64,000 nucleotides of DNA from Azomonas tarimensis (GCF_042648805.1 NZ_JBHRXZ010000016.1:248001-312000); one strand, 5' to 3'. Positions 31,992-41,405 are shown, numbered from the stretch's first letter. The notes: a model not told the origin generated them from the sequence alone. Made by a program: numbers and translations.

Positions 31992-34022
31992 TCAGGAGTC
32001 GCTGAAATCCCCTTCCTGGGGCGTCGACCGCTGCAGGTGCAGGAACTCCATGTGGTGCTCGTAATGGTCGAGGATGTCCTCGATGAGCTGGCGCTTGGTA
32101 TAGCCCATCAGATCATAGCCCAGGCTGCCCTGGCGCAGATGCACCTCGAGCCGGTAGTATTCCGCGTCGCTCCGCTGGGAGCGCAACGCGAACGACGGCA
32201 TGGCGCTGCGTACCGGCCAGATCTGGTAGGTGAAATCCTGCTCGCTGCCGAGGTGGACGTTCAGCGCCAGGTGCTCGTTGCCCTTAGCGCCTTCGGCGAT
32301 TTCCACCGTGACGCCCCGCTCGCCCAGCGCCGTCTGGATTTCCTCCATGGCCGGCCTGCAGACCTGCTGCAGATAGCGGCGCGTCTGGCTCCAACTCGGA
32401 AAACTCATCGCCCTCGCCAGCCGCTGGCCCCAGTTGATCGGCGCCTGTTCGGCGGTGGCACGCCCCGAAAGCTGGCCGGACAGACTCTTCTGGTAGCTGT
32501 CGGCCATCATCCCCTCGACACGCAAGGCACGGAACAGCCCGACCATCATGAACACCAGCACCACCGAAAACGGCAGCCCCATGATGACTACCGTACCCTG
32601 TAGCGCGGTCAGCCCGCCGGCGACCAGCAGTGACAGGGTCAATAGGCCGATGATCGTTGCCCAGAGCACCCGCAGGCGGATCGGTGCATCACTGTTGGGA
32701 TCGCGCAGGATGGAGGTGAAGTTCGACAGCACCAGCGAGCCCGAGTCGCCGGAGGTGATGAAGAACACGATCGCCAGCACCGTCACCACGCCCATGGTCA
32801 GACCCGGCCAGGGCAGGCTCTGCATGAACAGATAGATCGACGAGCCGGGATTTTCCATCGCCTGTTCACCAAACTCGACGGCGCCGCCCATGACCATCTC
32901 GATGGCGCTGTTACCCATGATCGACATCCAGGCCATCATGAAGGCAAGCGGCAACAACAATGTGCCCAGGACGAACTCACGAATGGTTCGGCCCCGTGAA
33001 ATCCGCGCCAGGAACAGGCCCACGAACGGCCCCCAGGCAATCCACCAGGCCCAGAAAAACACCGTCCAGGCATTCAGCCAGTCGGTCTGCTGGTCATAGG
33101 GATAGATGTTCAGCGACAGGCTGAAGAAGTTCGACAGGTAGCCGCCGACGTTGGTGATCAGGGCGCTCATGAGAAAGGTGGTGTTGCCTACGAACAGCAC
33201 GAACAGCAACAGCAGCAGGGCCATCAGCATGTTGAACTCGGACAGCCGGCGGATGCCCTTCTCGACGCCGGTTGCGGCGGAGATGGCCGAGAACACCACG
33301 ATCATCACGATCAGCGCCGACTGGCTGGCGGTGTTTTCGGGAATGCCGAAAATGTGGCTCAGTCCGTAGTTCAGCTGGATGATGCCGATGCCCAGGCTGG
33401 TGGCGATGCCGAATACAGTGCCTAGCACCGCTGCGGTGTCCACCGTGTGCCCGATGGGGCCGTAGATGCGCTTGCCGAACAGCGGGTAGAGCGACGAGCG
33501 AATCGACAGCGGCAGACCCTGTCGATAGGAAAAGTAGGCCAGCGACATGCCCACCAGAGTATAGACCCCCCATCCCGACAAACCCCAGTGCAGGAAGGTG
33601 AGCTGCATGGCCTGGCGGGCGGCTTCGGCGCTGCCGCCCACGCCTATCGGAGGCGCGAGGAAGTGGCTGACCGGTTCGGCGATACAGAAGAACAGCAGGT
33701 CGATGCCGATCCCGGCGGAGAACAGCATGGCCGCCCAGGTGACGACGTTGAATTCGGGCTTGGAATGATCCGGCCCCAGGCGAATCTTGCCGTAGCGCGA
33801 CGTGCCGATGACCACCACAAAGATCAGGTAGGCCAGGATGGCAAGGAAATAGAACCAGCCGAAGGTAACGGAGATCCAGCCCAGCACGGCATCGATCACC
33901 TGGCGTGACGAGTCGAAGAACATGCTCCAGATGGCGAAGACGACGATGCCCACGGCCGAGGAATAAAAGACGATCGGATTGATCCGGTCCGTCTCGGCCG
34001 AAGCCTGGTCCGGGTGTGTCAT
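31992..34022 (-). CDS. betT: BCCT-family choline transporter BetT
   Basis: A 676-residue sodium- or proton-coupled transporter of the betaine/choline/carnitine family. About 12 membrane segments are visible in residues 20-510, including the family box WTVFFWAWWIAWGPFVGLFL with the Trp-rich substrate site. The long C-terminal cytoplasmic tail (about 510-676) is typical of BetT choline uniporters/symporters and takes part in osmotic regulation. AAGGAG precedes the ATG at 34022. No betI, betA or betB genes are in the window. Choline as substrate is inferred from the BetT-like tail. Confidence 0.85.
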   Translation of the reverse strand: MTHPDQASAETDRINPIVFYSSAVGIVVFAIWSMFFDSSRQVIDAVLGWISVTFGWFYFLAILAYLIFVVVIGTSRYGKIRLGPDHSKPEFNVVTWAAMLFSAGIGIDLLFFCIAEPVSHFLAPPIGVGGSAEAARQAMQLTFLHWGLSGWGVYTLVGMSLAYFSYRQGLPLSIRSSLYPLFGKRIYGPIGHTVDTAAVLGTVFGIATSLGIGIIQLNYGLSHIFGIPENTASQSALIVMIVVFSAISAATGVEKGIRRLSEFNMLMALLLLLFVLFVGNTTFLMSALITNVGGYLSNFFSLSLNIYPYDQQTDWLNAWTVFFWAWWIAWGPFVGLFLARISRGRTIREFVLGTLLLPLAFMMAWMSIMGNSAIEMVMGGAVEFGEQAMENPGSSIYLFMQSLPWPGLTMGVVTVLAIVFFITSGDSGSLVLSNFTSILRDPNSDAPIRLRVLWATIIGLLTLSLLVAGGLTALQGTVVIMGLPFSVVLVFMMVGLFRALRVEGMMADSYQKSLSGQLSGRATAEQAPINWGQRLARAMSFPSWSQTRRYLQQVCRPAMEEIQTALGERGVTVEIAEGAKGNEHLALNVHLGSEQDFTYQIWPVRSAMPSFALRSQRSDAEYYRLEVHLRQGSLGYDLMGYTKRQLIEDILDHYEHHMEFLHLQRSTPQEGDFSDS

Positions 34023-34442
34023 GTCGAGCTCCTTTGCTTCCCGCGCGCGACAAACCGCCCGGGGTATTCGCAGGGCGCTGTCCCGGCCCAGCCGAGGGCG
34101 TTACCGAGAGATTCTGACACTGGATACGGCAAGCGCAGGCGATGGTGCTCGGAAAACCGTTTTGAGGTCTGGATGGACAGCCCGGAATTGTTTCCCATCG
34201 ATGGGGAAAGGGGCGCGATTCTATACAAATGTTTGATATTTTGCACGGCCCTGGCAGTCGGCTCTGTTTTGATCGTAGCGACAGCCGGTCTGTCACCCGC
34301 GACGATGGACGAGGGGGGGCGCCGCTGGGTCTGATGCGCGGCAACCGGTACCTGATGATACCCAAGGGGGTCTGCCCTTCCCTTGTCCAAACGCGACCCC
34401 CGACAGGTAGACTGGCGGCCTCCTCAAGCTCAAGGGCTCATC
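34023..34442. other. Region between betT and trmO
   Basis: About 420 bp between divergent genes. On the minus strand a TATAGAAT run (34225-34218) could be a -10 for betT, without a good -35. Overlapping short frames exist here but have no ribosome-binding sites. No BetI-like palindrome is evident by eye. Confidence 0.35.
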
Positions 34443-35138
34443 GTGCAGCACCTCGTTTCCCCCATCGGCCATGTGCGCTCCTGCTTTCGGGAGAAGTTCG
34501 CCATTCCGCGCCAGCCTCACCTCGCGCCGGCGGCCCGCGGCGTGCTCGAACTACTGCCGCCCTATGACCAGCCGCAGGCGGTGGAAGGTCTCGAACAGGT
34601 GAGTCACGTCTGGCTGCTGTTTCTGTTTCACCAGGCGCTCGAACAGCAACCTCGGCTCAGGGTGCGCCCGCCTCGCCTGGGCGGCAATCGCATGGTGGGC
34701 GTGTTCGCCACCCGCGCCACCCACCGCCCGAACGGGATCGGCCAGTCGGTAGTCAGGCTGGACAGGCTTGCGCCTGGCCGCCTGTATCTCTCCGGGATCG
34801 ACCTGCTCGACGGCACGCCAGTGCTGGACATCAAACCCTACGTCCCCTACGCCGATGCCTGTCTGGAGGCACACAACGGCATGGCCGAGGCAGCCCCCGA
34901 GCAGCTGGACGTCCAGTGGTGCAACACGGCCCTGGCGCAGGCTCGCGGTCACGCCCGGCGTCTCGAAGAACCACTGGTGGAGCTCATCGAACAATGCCTG
35001 GCACAGGATCCACGCCCGGCCTATCAGACACCCGACCCACAACGCCGCTACGGTACCCGACTGTGGGACCTGGAAGTGCGCTGGCACTATCCAGAGCCCA
35101 CGCAGATCCGCGTGCTCGAAGTTCTGCCCGCGGCCTGA
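34443..35138 (+). CDS. trmO: tRNA (t6A37)-methyltransferase TrmO/TsaA
   Basis: A 231-residue protein of the TsaA/TrmO family, which N6-methylates threonylcarbamoyladenosine at position 37 of tRNA-Thr. Family features are PIGHVRSCFREKFAIPRQ at the N-terminus and FATRATHRPNGIGQS in the core, plus DIKPYVPYAD. The C-terminal domain is as in E. coli YaeB. The start is placed at GTG 34443, which gives an opening (QHLVSPIGHVRS) like relatives and has AAGGG upstream. A TTG at 34383 would add 20 residues and is not favoured. Confidence 0.85.
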   Translation: MQHLVSPIGHVRSCFREKFAIPRQPHLAPAARGVLELLPPYDQPQAVEGLEQVSHVWLLFLFHQALEQQPRLRVRPPRLGGNRMVGVFATRATHRPNGIGQSVVRLDRLAPGRLYLSGIDLLDGTPVLDIKPYVPYADACLEAHNGMAEAAPEQLDVQWCNTALAQARGHARRLEEPLVELIEQCLAQDPRPAYQTPDPQRRYGTRLWDLEVRWHYPEPTQIRVLEVLPAA

Positions 35139-35302
35139 TCCCCCCTGCGCTGTAGCAAGCCCGACAAAGCGGACACTCCTCCTGTTTCCCGCCCGGTCCC
35201 AACTCCCTGAATTTCAGGCTTTTTTCGCGCGCGCCAGAGGCGACTGGCGCGGCTTGGATCTTGCAATCATGTCAGCACATTCCCAACAGGACGACCTCCC
35301 CC

Positions 35303-35740
35303 ATGGGCCTGTACTTGAGCGTGACCACTGCAAGCAACAACCTGAAAGAGAGCCCCATCAACCGCCATATCATTCGCATGGCCAGTTCCGCCGCGCTCCT
35401 GTCGCGGCGTGGGGAGATCCCAGCATCGCCCTCTTTGGACGTGACCTTCATGCTGCCGGGCAAGTACGACAAGCCGGACTTCAGCGGCATGCGCATGGGT
35501 GGCTATACCCCGCAAAACGACACCCTGTTCTTTCAGGTCGCGGTGCCCCAGCGGGTCCTGGATTCGGAGCTGACCGAGCCCTACATGGACCTGCTGCTGC
35601 AGGATGTGGTGGATAACGCTGCGCAGATGTTCCACGAGAACAGCCTGGCCTTCGACGAGGCCGCCTGGCGGCGCATCATCTTCACGCTCAGCGAATCGGC
35701 CGCGCCCCGTCCCGACCTTCACCTGGTCGCCAGGCGCTGA
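35303..35740 (+). CDS. Protein of unknown function
   Basis: A 145-residue cytosolic protein, from the ATG at 35303 (product MGLYLSVTTASNNLKESPIN); a longer frame from 35261 is less likely. It looks like a mixed alpha/beta domain with a LDVTFMLPGKYDKPDFSGMR segment and a hydrophobic TLFFQVAVPQRVL strand. There is no signal peptide or membrane segment, and no named family is recognised. It lies between trmO and a convergent minus-strand gene, with its own short 5' region. Confidence 0.7.
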   Translation: MGLYLSVTTASNNLKESPINRHIIRMASSAALLSRRGEIPASPSLDVTFMLPGKYDKPDFSGMRMGGYTPQNDTLFFQVAVPQRVLDSELTEPYMDLLLQDVVDNAAQMFHENSLAFDEAAWRRIIFTLSESAAPRPDLHLVARR

Positions 35741-35805
35741 GCCTCCCGCATGACATCGGCTACCTTTTTCGGGGCAGGCTGCGGGATTGGCGACCCGGGA
35801 GGTCG

Positions 35806-36399
35806 TCAGCCCCGCAGGGCTCCGCGAGCATCCCGGATGAGTACGAGGTAACGGGAAAATCCGGCAAACGCCGGCCCGAACACCAGCCAGGCATCCTCGG
35901 GATCCCTCTGCTTGAGTTCGGCGACTTCGATCAGTAACCGGTTGAGCATCTTCAGCGCGCCGTCCAGATGCATCACCAGCCAGGCGTCATTGGTGACCCA
36001 TTTGTCCACCAGTTCATCCAGCCGCGCAAAGGTCCGCCTGAGGATGGGGTAGCCGGTGCGGCTTTCCTTCAGGGTCTTCAATATCAGATAGGCCTCGAAG
36101 GCATTCTCCGCACACGGCCTGGGCTTGCTGGCCTGCGTCAGATAACTGGCCCTGAAGGCTTCATGCCGACTGTCGAAGGCGTCGAGAAAGGCCGCCTCCG
36201 TGTCGAGCGCGACCAGCGGCTCGAACACGCCGAGCAGCACGTCGTAGCACTTGCCGAGTTCATCGACCAGCGTATCGAAGGGTGTCAGAAACGCCGGGTT
36301 GTGGATATGCGTCTTCACCAGTTGGCGAATCGCCGACAGCTCGGTCACGGTCATGCCGAGATTCCCGAGCTCCTTCAGGATGCTTGCTTCGACCCCCAT
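35806..36399 (-). CDS. Helical protein of unknown function
   Basis: A 197-residue protein rich in Leu, Glu, Ala and Arg, with several strong helical stretches (ILKELGNLGMTVTELSAIRQ, AFEAYLILKTLKES, DGALKMLNRLLIEVAELK). There is no signal peptide or membrane segment and no recognised domain. It starts 11 bp after the DUF1508 gene stop on the same strand, so the two are probably cotranscribed. Whether it is coupled to that protein's role is unknown. Confidence 0.75.
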   Translation of the reverse strand: MGVEASILKELGNLGMTVTELSAIRQLVKTHIHNPAFLTPFDTLVDELGKCYDVLLGVFEPLVALDTEAAFLDAFDSRHEAFRASYLTQASKPRPCAENAFEAYLILKTLKESRTGYPILRRTFARLDELVDKWVTNDAWLVMHLDGALKMLNRLLIEVAELKQRDPEDAWLVFGPAFAGFSRYLVLIRDARGALRG

Positions 36400-36410
36400 G
36401 CCCGCCGGCC

Positions 36411-36743
36411 TCAGGTCAGATCGCTGATTTCAGCCACGCAGGCGTGATCTTTCACCGCATGCAGGGCGTTGTCGAACACCATGCGCGAGCTGAACAGCAG
36501 GCTCTTGGCGACGACATCGCCGACCCCGTCCTTGATCACGAAAAAGCTGTCGCCCGCCGCCACCTTGCCAGCGGCGATCTGGTTGCTCATCAAGGAGCCG
36601 ACCCGAACGTCCTGAATGGCCTTCTCGGCTTCCTGCTTGCTCGGATATTCGGCGCTCAACAGCAGCACCTCGCCCTTGCTGTCGAGCAGGTGGAAGAAGA
36701 ACTGCTGATCGCTGTTGCTCTTGAGTTCGAAGACTGCCGACAT
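36411..36743 (-). CDS. DUF1508 (YegP-type) protein
   Basis: A 110-residue protein with two DUF1508 repeats: FELKSNSDQQFFFHLLDSKG (about 5-25) and a second related unit around SFFVIKDGVGDVVAKS. This matches the duplicated fold of E. coli YegP. The start at 36743 is chosen because GGGAG is 7 bases upstream of it; the ATG at 36749 lies too close to the site. The family is linked to stress but lacks a firm function. It precedes the 197-residue gene by 11 bp. Confidence 0.82.
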   Translation of the reverse strand: MSAVFELKSNSDQQFFFHLLDSKGEVLLLSAEYPSKQEAEKAIQDVRVGSLMSNQIAAGKVAAGDSFFVIKDGVGDVVAKSLLFSSRMVFDNALHAVKDHACVAEISDLT

Positions 36744-36934
36744 TTCCATTCTCCCAGGCTGGTTTGGCTGGAACGACTTGTCCATGCGGGCAAGCGACCA
36801 GCAGGCGACAGGCTTTTGCAAGGCCGGTGCCAAGGGGAAAAGGGGCGTGCAATCAGCCGCTTGGCGGCAGACAAGCGGGTCGGCGTCGCGCCCTGGCACG
36901 ACAAGATGTCGCAAAGCGGACCAAGCGCAAGGCC

Positions 36935-39460
36935 TCAGCGGGGCTTTTCGGGCGTCAGCAACAGATGTTCGCTGCCATAGACCTTGTCGAGATTTTCCGG
37001 TTTGAACGGGAAGCTCGCATAGCGCCCCGACAGCCAGCCCTCGATCGCATCGGCGTAATGCGGACTGAGCGGATTGCCCGATTGTCCAGAGCTGTTCATG
37101 CCCAGCATCGGCTCGTCGAGGCCGAAGTCGACGATCATGCGCATCGACGGCACCAACCAGGTGTCGAAGCTGGCGCCCCAGGCATAGGCCGACACGTTGA
37201 GGGTACTGTGATCCCCACCGGCCGGCAGGGGCCCACGGTCGAGCTGGCGTTGCAGGGCCTGCACCCCGGCGCGCTGCGGCGCGCCCATGAAGGGTGCCAG
37301 CTGGCTCGCGCCGCTGTTCCAGGTGTAGCGGTGCAGGCGACCCCATTGCCAGGCGCTGCGATCACTGCCCAGCCGCTCTTCCAGCAGCGCCACCGAGGCA
37401 GCAAGGCTGCGGGCGAGAATGGTCGGCTTGTCTTCCTGCTCCTGCGTTGTCCTGTCGTTCCAGAATGGGCTGTCGTCACGCCCCAGCAAATGATCGGCCT
37501 GGGCCGAATAAGCGGTACCGGCCACCTGCACCAGCGCCCGCCAGGCGGGCGACTGGCCGCCGCCCAGCTCGTCCTGGAAGATCAAGCGAGCACTCTCCTG
37601 CAAAAAGGCGCCGTACAGGGCCGCATCGGCCGAATCCGCGGCGAGTCGTCCGTCAAACGCCAGTAGTCGCGTCAATGCCTCCTGTGCCCGGCCCTGCTCG
37701 GCGGCAGGCAGTGCGGCGATGGCTTCGGCCAGCGGCTGCTCCATACCGGGATCCTGGAACATGGCCTTGAGCTTGGCGGCGAAGGGGCTGGTCTGGTCGT
37801 ACTGCATGGCCATCATGCTGCGGCTGTCATGGCGACCGCTCCCGGCCAGCTCGGCAAGGCGCTCGAAGCGCTCGGGGTAGTGCCAGGAACTGGAAAGCTG
37901 CATGCCGTAGCCCCGTGGCGCCACCCTGTGGTTGGCAGTGCCCAGCCAGCCCTGGGGTGGATCCTGGTCGTAGGGGTGCAGCATGGGGTCGGCGAAACCG
38001 TCCCAGTCATAGCGGCCATCCCAGCCCGGAGAGGGCATCAGACCGAGCCCGTCACGGCGGTTCGGATAGCGCCCGGTGACCTGCCAGCCGATGCTCTGCG
38101 CGTCGGCGAACACCAGGTTCAGTGCACTGGCACGGATCTCACGCGAGGCCTCGAAAGCCTGATCGACATTCTGCGCCCGCGACAGATCAAAGAAGGCGTC
38201 CAGCGAGCGGTCCTCGTTCATCGGCAGCTGCCGCAACGCCAGGCCATAGCCGCTCTCGAGCGAAAGCGGCTGAAGCGGATGCTTGCGCTCGCCCAGCACG
38301 CTGTTCAGCAACACGCCGTTTCGCGTCTCGTAAAGGGTCTCGCGAATCGGCCGCCCGCCCTTGATGAAAAAGGTTTCATGGCGCTGGCGCGCCGGCAGCC
38401 ACTGGCCATCGGCCAGATACATCAGGCGGTCGCCCTCGCGGCGAACCTGCTCGAGAAACAGGTCCTGAGTGTCGCCCATGACCATGGTCATGCCCCAGGC
38501 AAGCCGGCCATTGTAGCCGGCCACCACGGCGGGAATGCCGGCGATGCTGACGCCGGCAGCCTGGTACTTCGGCGAGCGGATCTGCACGTGGTTCCAGAAC
38601 GAGGGAATCGCCAGCGGCAGATGAGTGTCGTTGGCCAGCAAGGGCTTGCCGCTGCGGCTGCGCTCGCCTGCAATCGCCCAGTTGTTCGACGCCGCGACAT
38701 TGTGCAGGCCCAGCGCGGCGATCTGCCCGGCCGCGCGGTCGATGGCCGCCAAGGCCGGCAACTGCCCGGAAAGATCCAGCCCTTCGAGCTTCTGCGCCTC
38801 GGCAAAGGCCAGCGGCTCGTCAGGATAGATGGGCAGCAACCAGGCAAGATTCTCCGCACCGACCTGCTGCGCCATCACCAGCGCTGCCACCTCCTCCTGC
38901 AGGTTCACTGACAGGCCGAAGTTGAGCAGGCAGAAGAGCAGTACCGAATCCTCGGGCTTCCAGTACTCGGGCCTGTATCCGGAGGCCGCCAGATCCACGG
39001 GCAGGTTGTCCTGATGCCGGAACAGATAGGCGTTGACGCCGCGCGAGTAGACCTCGAGGTACTGCTTCATCCGCGGTGTGGCGTTGCGATACAGCACCTG
39101 GGCGCTGTCGCGCAGGTTCACCGCACGCATGAAGCGATCAAGCTCCAGAACCCCCGGCCCGACCATTTCCGCCAGTCGACCTTCTGCGGTCAGGCGCAGG
39201 CTGACCATCTGGCTCAGGCGGTCGCCGGCATGCACGTAACCCATGGCGAACAGCGCATCGTGAAAATTGCGGCTCTCGATCAGCGGGATGCCCAGTTCAC
39301 TGCGGCGAATGCTGACGCTGTCGGCCAGCCCGGTAAGCGGCTGGACGCCGCGAGTCGGCATCAGGCTCTCGCCGTAGCGGTTTTCCAGATAGCGGTCGCA
39401 GCCGCCGAGGCCGAGCAGGCCGATCGCGGAGACCAGGGCAAGGGAAACAGGCAGGCGCAT
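36935..39460 (-). CDS. quiP: Penicillin acylase family lipoprotein, QuiP-like
   Basis: An 841-residue Ntn-hydrolase precursor, close to the size of P. aeruginosa QuiP, an acyl-homoserine-lactone acylase. A lipobox (LGGC, Cys21) suggests a lipoprotein. The alpha chain is followed by the autocatalytic cut before Ser258 in HNVAASNNWAIAG, which becomes the N-terminal nucleophile of the beta chain. The conserved downstream ANDTHLPLAIPSFWNH and the beta-chain Asn region (NVSAYAWGASF) match the family. QuiP-type enzymes cleave the amide of long-chain AHL signals; the acyl preference here is unknown. It is part of a minus-strand run with the DUF2489 gene 47 bp upstream. Confidence 0.87.
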   Translation of the reverse strand: MRLPVSLALVSAIGLLGLGGCDRYLENRYGESLMPTRGVQPLTGLADSVSIRRSELGIPLIESRNFHDALFAMGYVHAGDRLSQMVSLRLTAEGRLAEMVGPGVLELDRFMRAVNLRDSAQVLYRNATPRMKQYLEVYSRGVNAYLFRHQDNLPVDLAASGYRPEYWKPEDSVLLFCLLNFGLSVNLQEEVAALVMAQQVGAENLAWLLPIYPDEPLAFAEAQKLEGLDLSGQLPALAAIDRAAGQIAALGLHNVAASNNWAIAGERSRSGKPLLANDTHLPLAIPSFWNHVQIRSPKYQAAGVSIAGIPAVVAGYNGRLAWGMTMVMGDTQDLFLEQVRREGDRLMYLADGQWLPARQRHETFFIKGGRPIRETLYETRNGVLLNSVLGERKHPLQPLSLESGYGLALRQLPMNEDRSLDAFFDLSRAQNVDQAFEASREIRASALNLVFADAQSIGWQVTGRYPNRRDGLGLMPSPGWDGRYDWDGFADPMLHPYDQDPPQGWLGTANHRVAPRGYGMQLSSSWHYPERFERLAELAGSGRHDSRSMMAMQYDQTSPFAAKLKAMFQDPGMEQPLAEAIAALPAAEQGRAQEALTRLLAFDGRLAADSADAALYGAFLQESARLIFQDELGGGQSPAWRALVQVAGTAYSAQADHLLGRDDSPFWNDRTTQEQEDKPTILARSLAASVALLEERLGSDRSAWQWGRLHRYTWNSGASQLAPFMGAPQRAGVQALQRQLDRGPLPAGGDHSTLNVSAYAWGASFDTWLVPSMRMIVDFGLDEPMLGMNSSGQSGNPLSPHYADAIEGWLSGRYASFPFKPENLDKVYGSEHLLLTPEKPR

Positions 39461-39507
39461 CGGGGAATCCTGTACGGCGGGTAGCGAATGGTTAAAGCAA
39501 TGGGTGC

Positions 39508-39966
39508 TCAGGCCGCCTGGCGCCCGGGCAGCGCCTCGTCCAGCAACCAGCGCGCCGAACGCCGCGCCTCGGCCTTGTGCTTGAGCTCGAGCGCACTGAA
39601 GTTGGCTTCGTGACGGCGGCGTTCGTCGCGGTCCAGCGCCTTCCAGCCGGCATGGGTCGGCACATGTTCGGTGGCGTCGTAGAGCTGATGAAAAACCTGG
39701 CAGCGCGGATCCTGTCCGAGCGTCATATCGTAGTTGTCGATCAGTACCTTGATGCGGATGGCACCCTCGATCAAGGGTACCTGCTCGTCCAGCAGCGAGC
39801 TGGCCAGCACACGAAGATGTTCGGCCAGCGAAGCCCGCCGGCTCGCTTCGGCGTCAGTCTGCTGACGCTCGCGACGCCAGACCTGCCGCCACAGGCGATA
39901 GGCATAGAAACCGAGACCGCCGATTACCAGCAGGGCCAGCGCGACCAAGGCGAGCGTCAGGGCCAT
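39508..39966 (-). CDS. DUF2489 membrane protein
   Basis: A 152-residue protein starting MALTLALVALALLVIGGLGF, one N-terminal membrane segment, followed by a basic linker and a helical cytoplasmic domain. Its length and the RASLAEHLRVLASSLLDEQVPLIEGAIRIKVL segment, given in part, match the DUF2489 family. The start at 39966 is chosen over an upstream in-frame one because it places the membrane segment at the N-terminus. The function of the family is not established. It lies between the SEC-C gene and the QuiP-like gene on the same strand. Confidence 0.8.
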   Translation of the reverse strand: MALTLALVALALLVIGGLGFYAYRLWRQVWRRERQQTDAEASRRASLAEHLRVLASSLLDEQVPLIEGAIRIKVLIDNYDMTLGQDPRCQVFHQLYDATEHVPTHAGWKALDRDERRRHEANFSALELKHKAEARRSARWLLDEALPGRQAA

Positions 39967-39973
39967 GGCGGGC

Positions 39974-40162
39974 TCAGGCGCCGTGGCACTTCTTGAACTT
40001 CTTGTCGCTGCCACACGGGCAGGGATCGTTGCGACCCACTTCCTTCAGCGGGTTGCGAACAGGCTCCTGCGCGTGGTGGTTGCAGTGCGGACCGTGGACA
40101 TGGTGAGCATGGCCGTGATCGTGGTTGCAGTCGGGACCGTGGACGTGTTGATTCTGGTTCAT
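39974..40162 (-). CDS. His-rich SEC-C zinc-binding protein
   Basis: A 62-residue protein. The C-terminal half is a SEC-C motif (GRNDPCPCGSDKKFKKCHG), a zinc-binding module also found at the end of SecA. The N-terminal half is a tandem His-rich repeat, HVHGPDCNHDHGHAH then HVHGPHCNHH, that could bind Zn, Ni or Cu. The function is unknown. It starts 4 bp after the LEA14-like gene stop and ends 7 bp before the DUF2489 gene start, so it is part of an operon. Confidence 0.85.
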   Translation of the reverse strand: MNQNQHVHGPDCNHDHGHAHHVHGPHCNHHAQEPVRNPLKEVGRNDPCPCGSDKKFKKCHGA

Positions 40163-40166
40163 GGAT

Positions 40167-40673
40167 TCACTCCGGGACGAAATCGGCGGGAATTATCTCG
40201 CCATCCCTGGAAATCTGCACGCGCTGTCCAAACATCATTCCCGTCTTGAGTTCACCGTCCAGCCGATAACGGATGGGTTGGCTGGGACGCTCCAGCAAGC
40301 GGACAACATAGCGCATGTGTCGCCACAGGTTGGTGCGCACCGGCACCTCGTAGATCCCGCGGCTGTTGGCCGGGATGTTGGCCCAGGCACTGGACTCGCC
40401 TTCGGCCAGTTCGAGGTCGTTCAGCCAGACCTTGTAGACCAGCCCCCGCACCGGCAGGCTCTTGTCATTGGGGTTGTCGATGCGAAACCGCAGTAGGAAC
40501 TCCTGCTCCAGCATCCGCGCCTTGACGATGTCGACCTTGACCAACTCAACGTCGGGCTGCTCGAAACGGCCGCCAAACCAGGTCGAGCAGCCGGAAAGCC
40601 CGAGCATGAGCCCCAGCAGCAGCCAAGTTCGCAGATATAGTTGCTTTTGCGACAGCGCGGTCATTCCTGACAC
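40167..40673 (-). CDS. LEA type 2 family lipoprotein
   Basis: A 168-residue exported lipoprotein. A signal sequence ends in the lipobox LSGC (about Cys29). The mature part is a single LEA14-like (water stress and hypersensitive response) domain, with KARMLEQEFLLRFRIDNPND and VYKVWLNDLELAEGESSAW as family marks. The biological role in bacteria is not known. It starts the minus-strand operon that runs on through SEC-C, DUF2489 and the QuiP-like acylase. Confidence 0.83.
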   Translation of the reverse strand: MSGMTALSQKQLYLRTWLLLGLMLGLSGCSTWFGGRFEQPDVELVKVDIVKARMLEQEFLLRFRIDNPNDKSLPVRGLVYKVWLNDLELAEGESSAWANIPANSRGIYEVPVRTNLWRHMRYVVRLLERPSQPIRYRLDGELKTGMMFGQRVQISRDGEIIPADFVPE

Positions 40674-40815
40674 TCCATACGATGGCTCAGTGTAACAAGC
40701 AGCCAGCCGACCGCAATGGTTGTAGCCGTGAAAATAGCTCGGTCATACTTCAATCATTTGACACTGTCGAAAACGCCGCGAAGCGGAAGCGCGGCCATCG
40801 TCCAAGGAGCACCAG

Positions 40816-41346
40816 ATGCAACGTTACGAAATTGCCTTCAACGGGGCGCTTGTCCCAGGCGTCGAGCTCGAGCAGGTCCAGGTAAACCTGGCCCGCCTGT
40901 TCCAGGCCGACGCCCAGCGCATCGCCGCGCTGTTTTCCGGACGGCGAACCGTCATCAAGCAGAATCTGGACGAAGCCGCGGCGGAGAAGTACCGCCTTAT
41001 CCTGGAACGCGCCGGGGCCAGGGTGGAGGTCAGTCCCATGGCTGATGTCCAGGACGACGCCGCTGATCGTACACAGCCCGGCGCGGACCTACCGCCATCA
41101 CCCGCGGCCCGGTTGGAGATCGCGCCGCGCGACGATTACATGGCCGCCTTCATCGACGTCGATGCGCCGGACTTCGGGCTCGCTCCCGCCGGCAGCGACC
41201 TGCTTGACCCGCGTGCCGAGGTGCCCGAACCGGCACTGGACCTTTCAGCCCTGAGCCTGGCGCCGGTGGGCAGTGATCTCGGCCAGCGTCCAGCAGATCC
41301 GGCCGCCCCGGCACCCGATACCAGCCACCTGAGCCTGGTGCGCTGA
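40816..41346 (+). CDS. Protein of unknown function with C-terminal repeats
   Basis: A 176-residue protein. Residues 1-75 form a compact domain (RYEIAFNGALVPGVELEQVQ ... VIKQNLDEAAAEKYRLILER) resembling a widespread small unnamed domain in Pseudomonadota. The rest is a low-complexity Pro/Ala/Asp linker. LAPAGSDL and LAPVGSDL head two tandem units of about 30 residues, each ending in D-x-S-x-L-S-L. There is no signal peptide or membrane segment. ATG is preceded by AAGGAGC. It is divergent from the LEA14-like gene and 59 bp before the ligase-associated exonuclease gene. Confidence 0.75.
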   Translation: MQRYEIAFNGALVPGVELEQVQVNLARLFQADAQRIAALFSGRRTVIKQNLDEAAAEKYRLILERAGARVEVSPMADVQDDAADRTQPGADLPPSPAARLEIAPRDDYMAAFIDVDAPDFGLAPAGSDLLDPRAEVPEPALDLSALSLAPVGSDLGQRPADPAAPAPDTSHLSLVR

Positions 41347-41405
41347 GCGGCGAACCTTAGCGGACCCGTCGGGCTCGAACCTTCACATGCTTACCGGTGC
41401 AGGTC

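Noticed and set aside
36744..37346. N-terminal extension of the DUF1508 frame
   Set aside because: It overlaps the QuiP-like gene in another frame; the ribosome-binding site and domain start support 36743.
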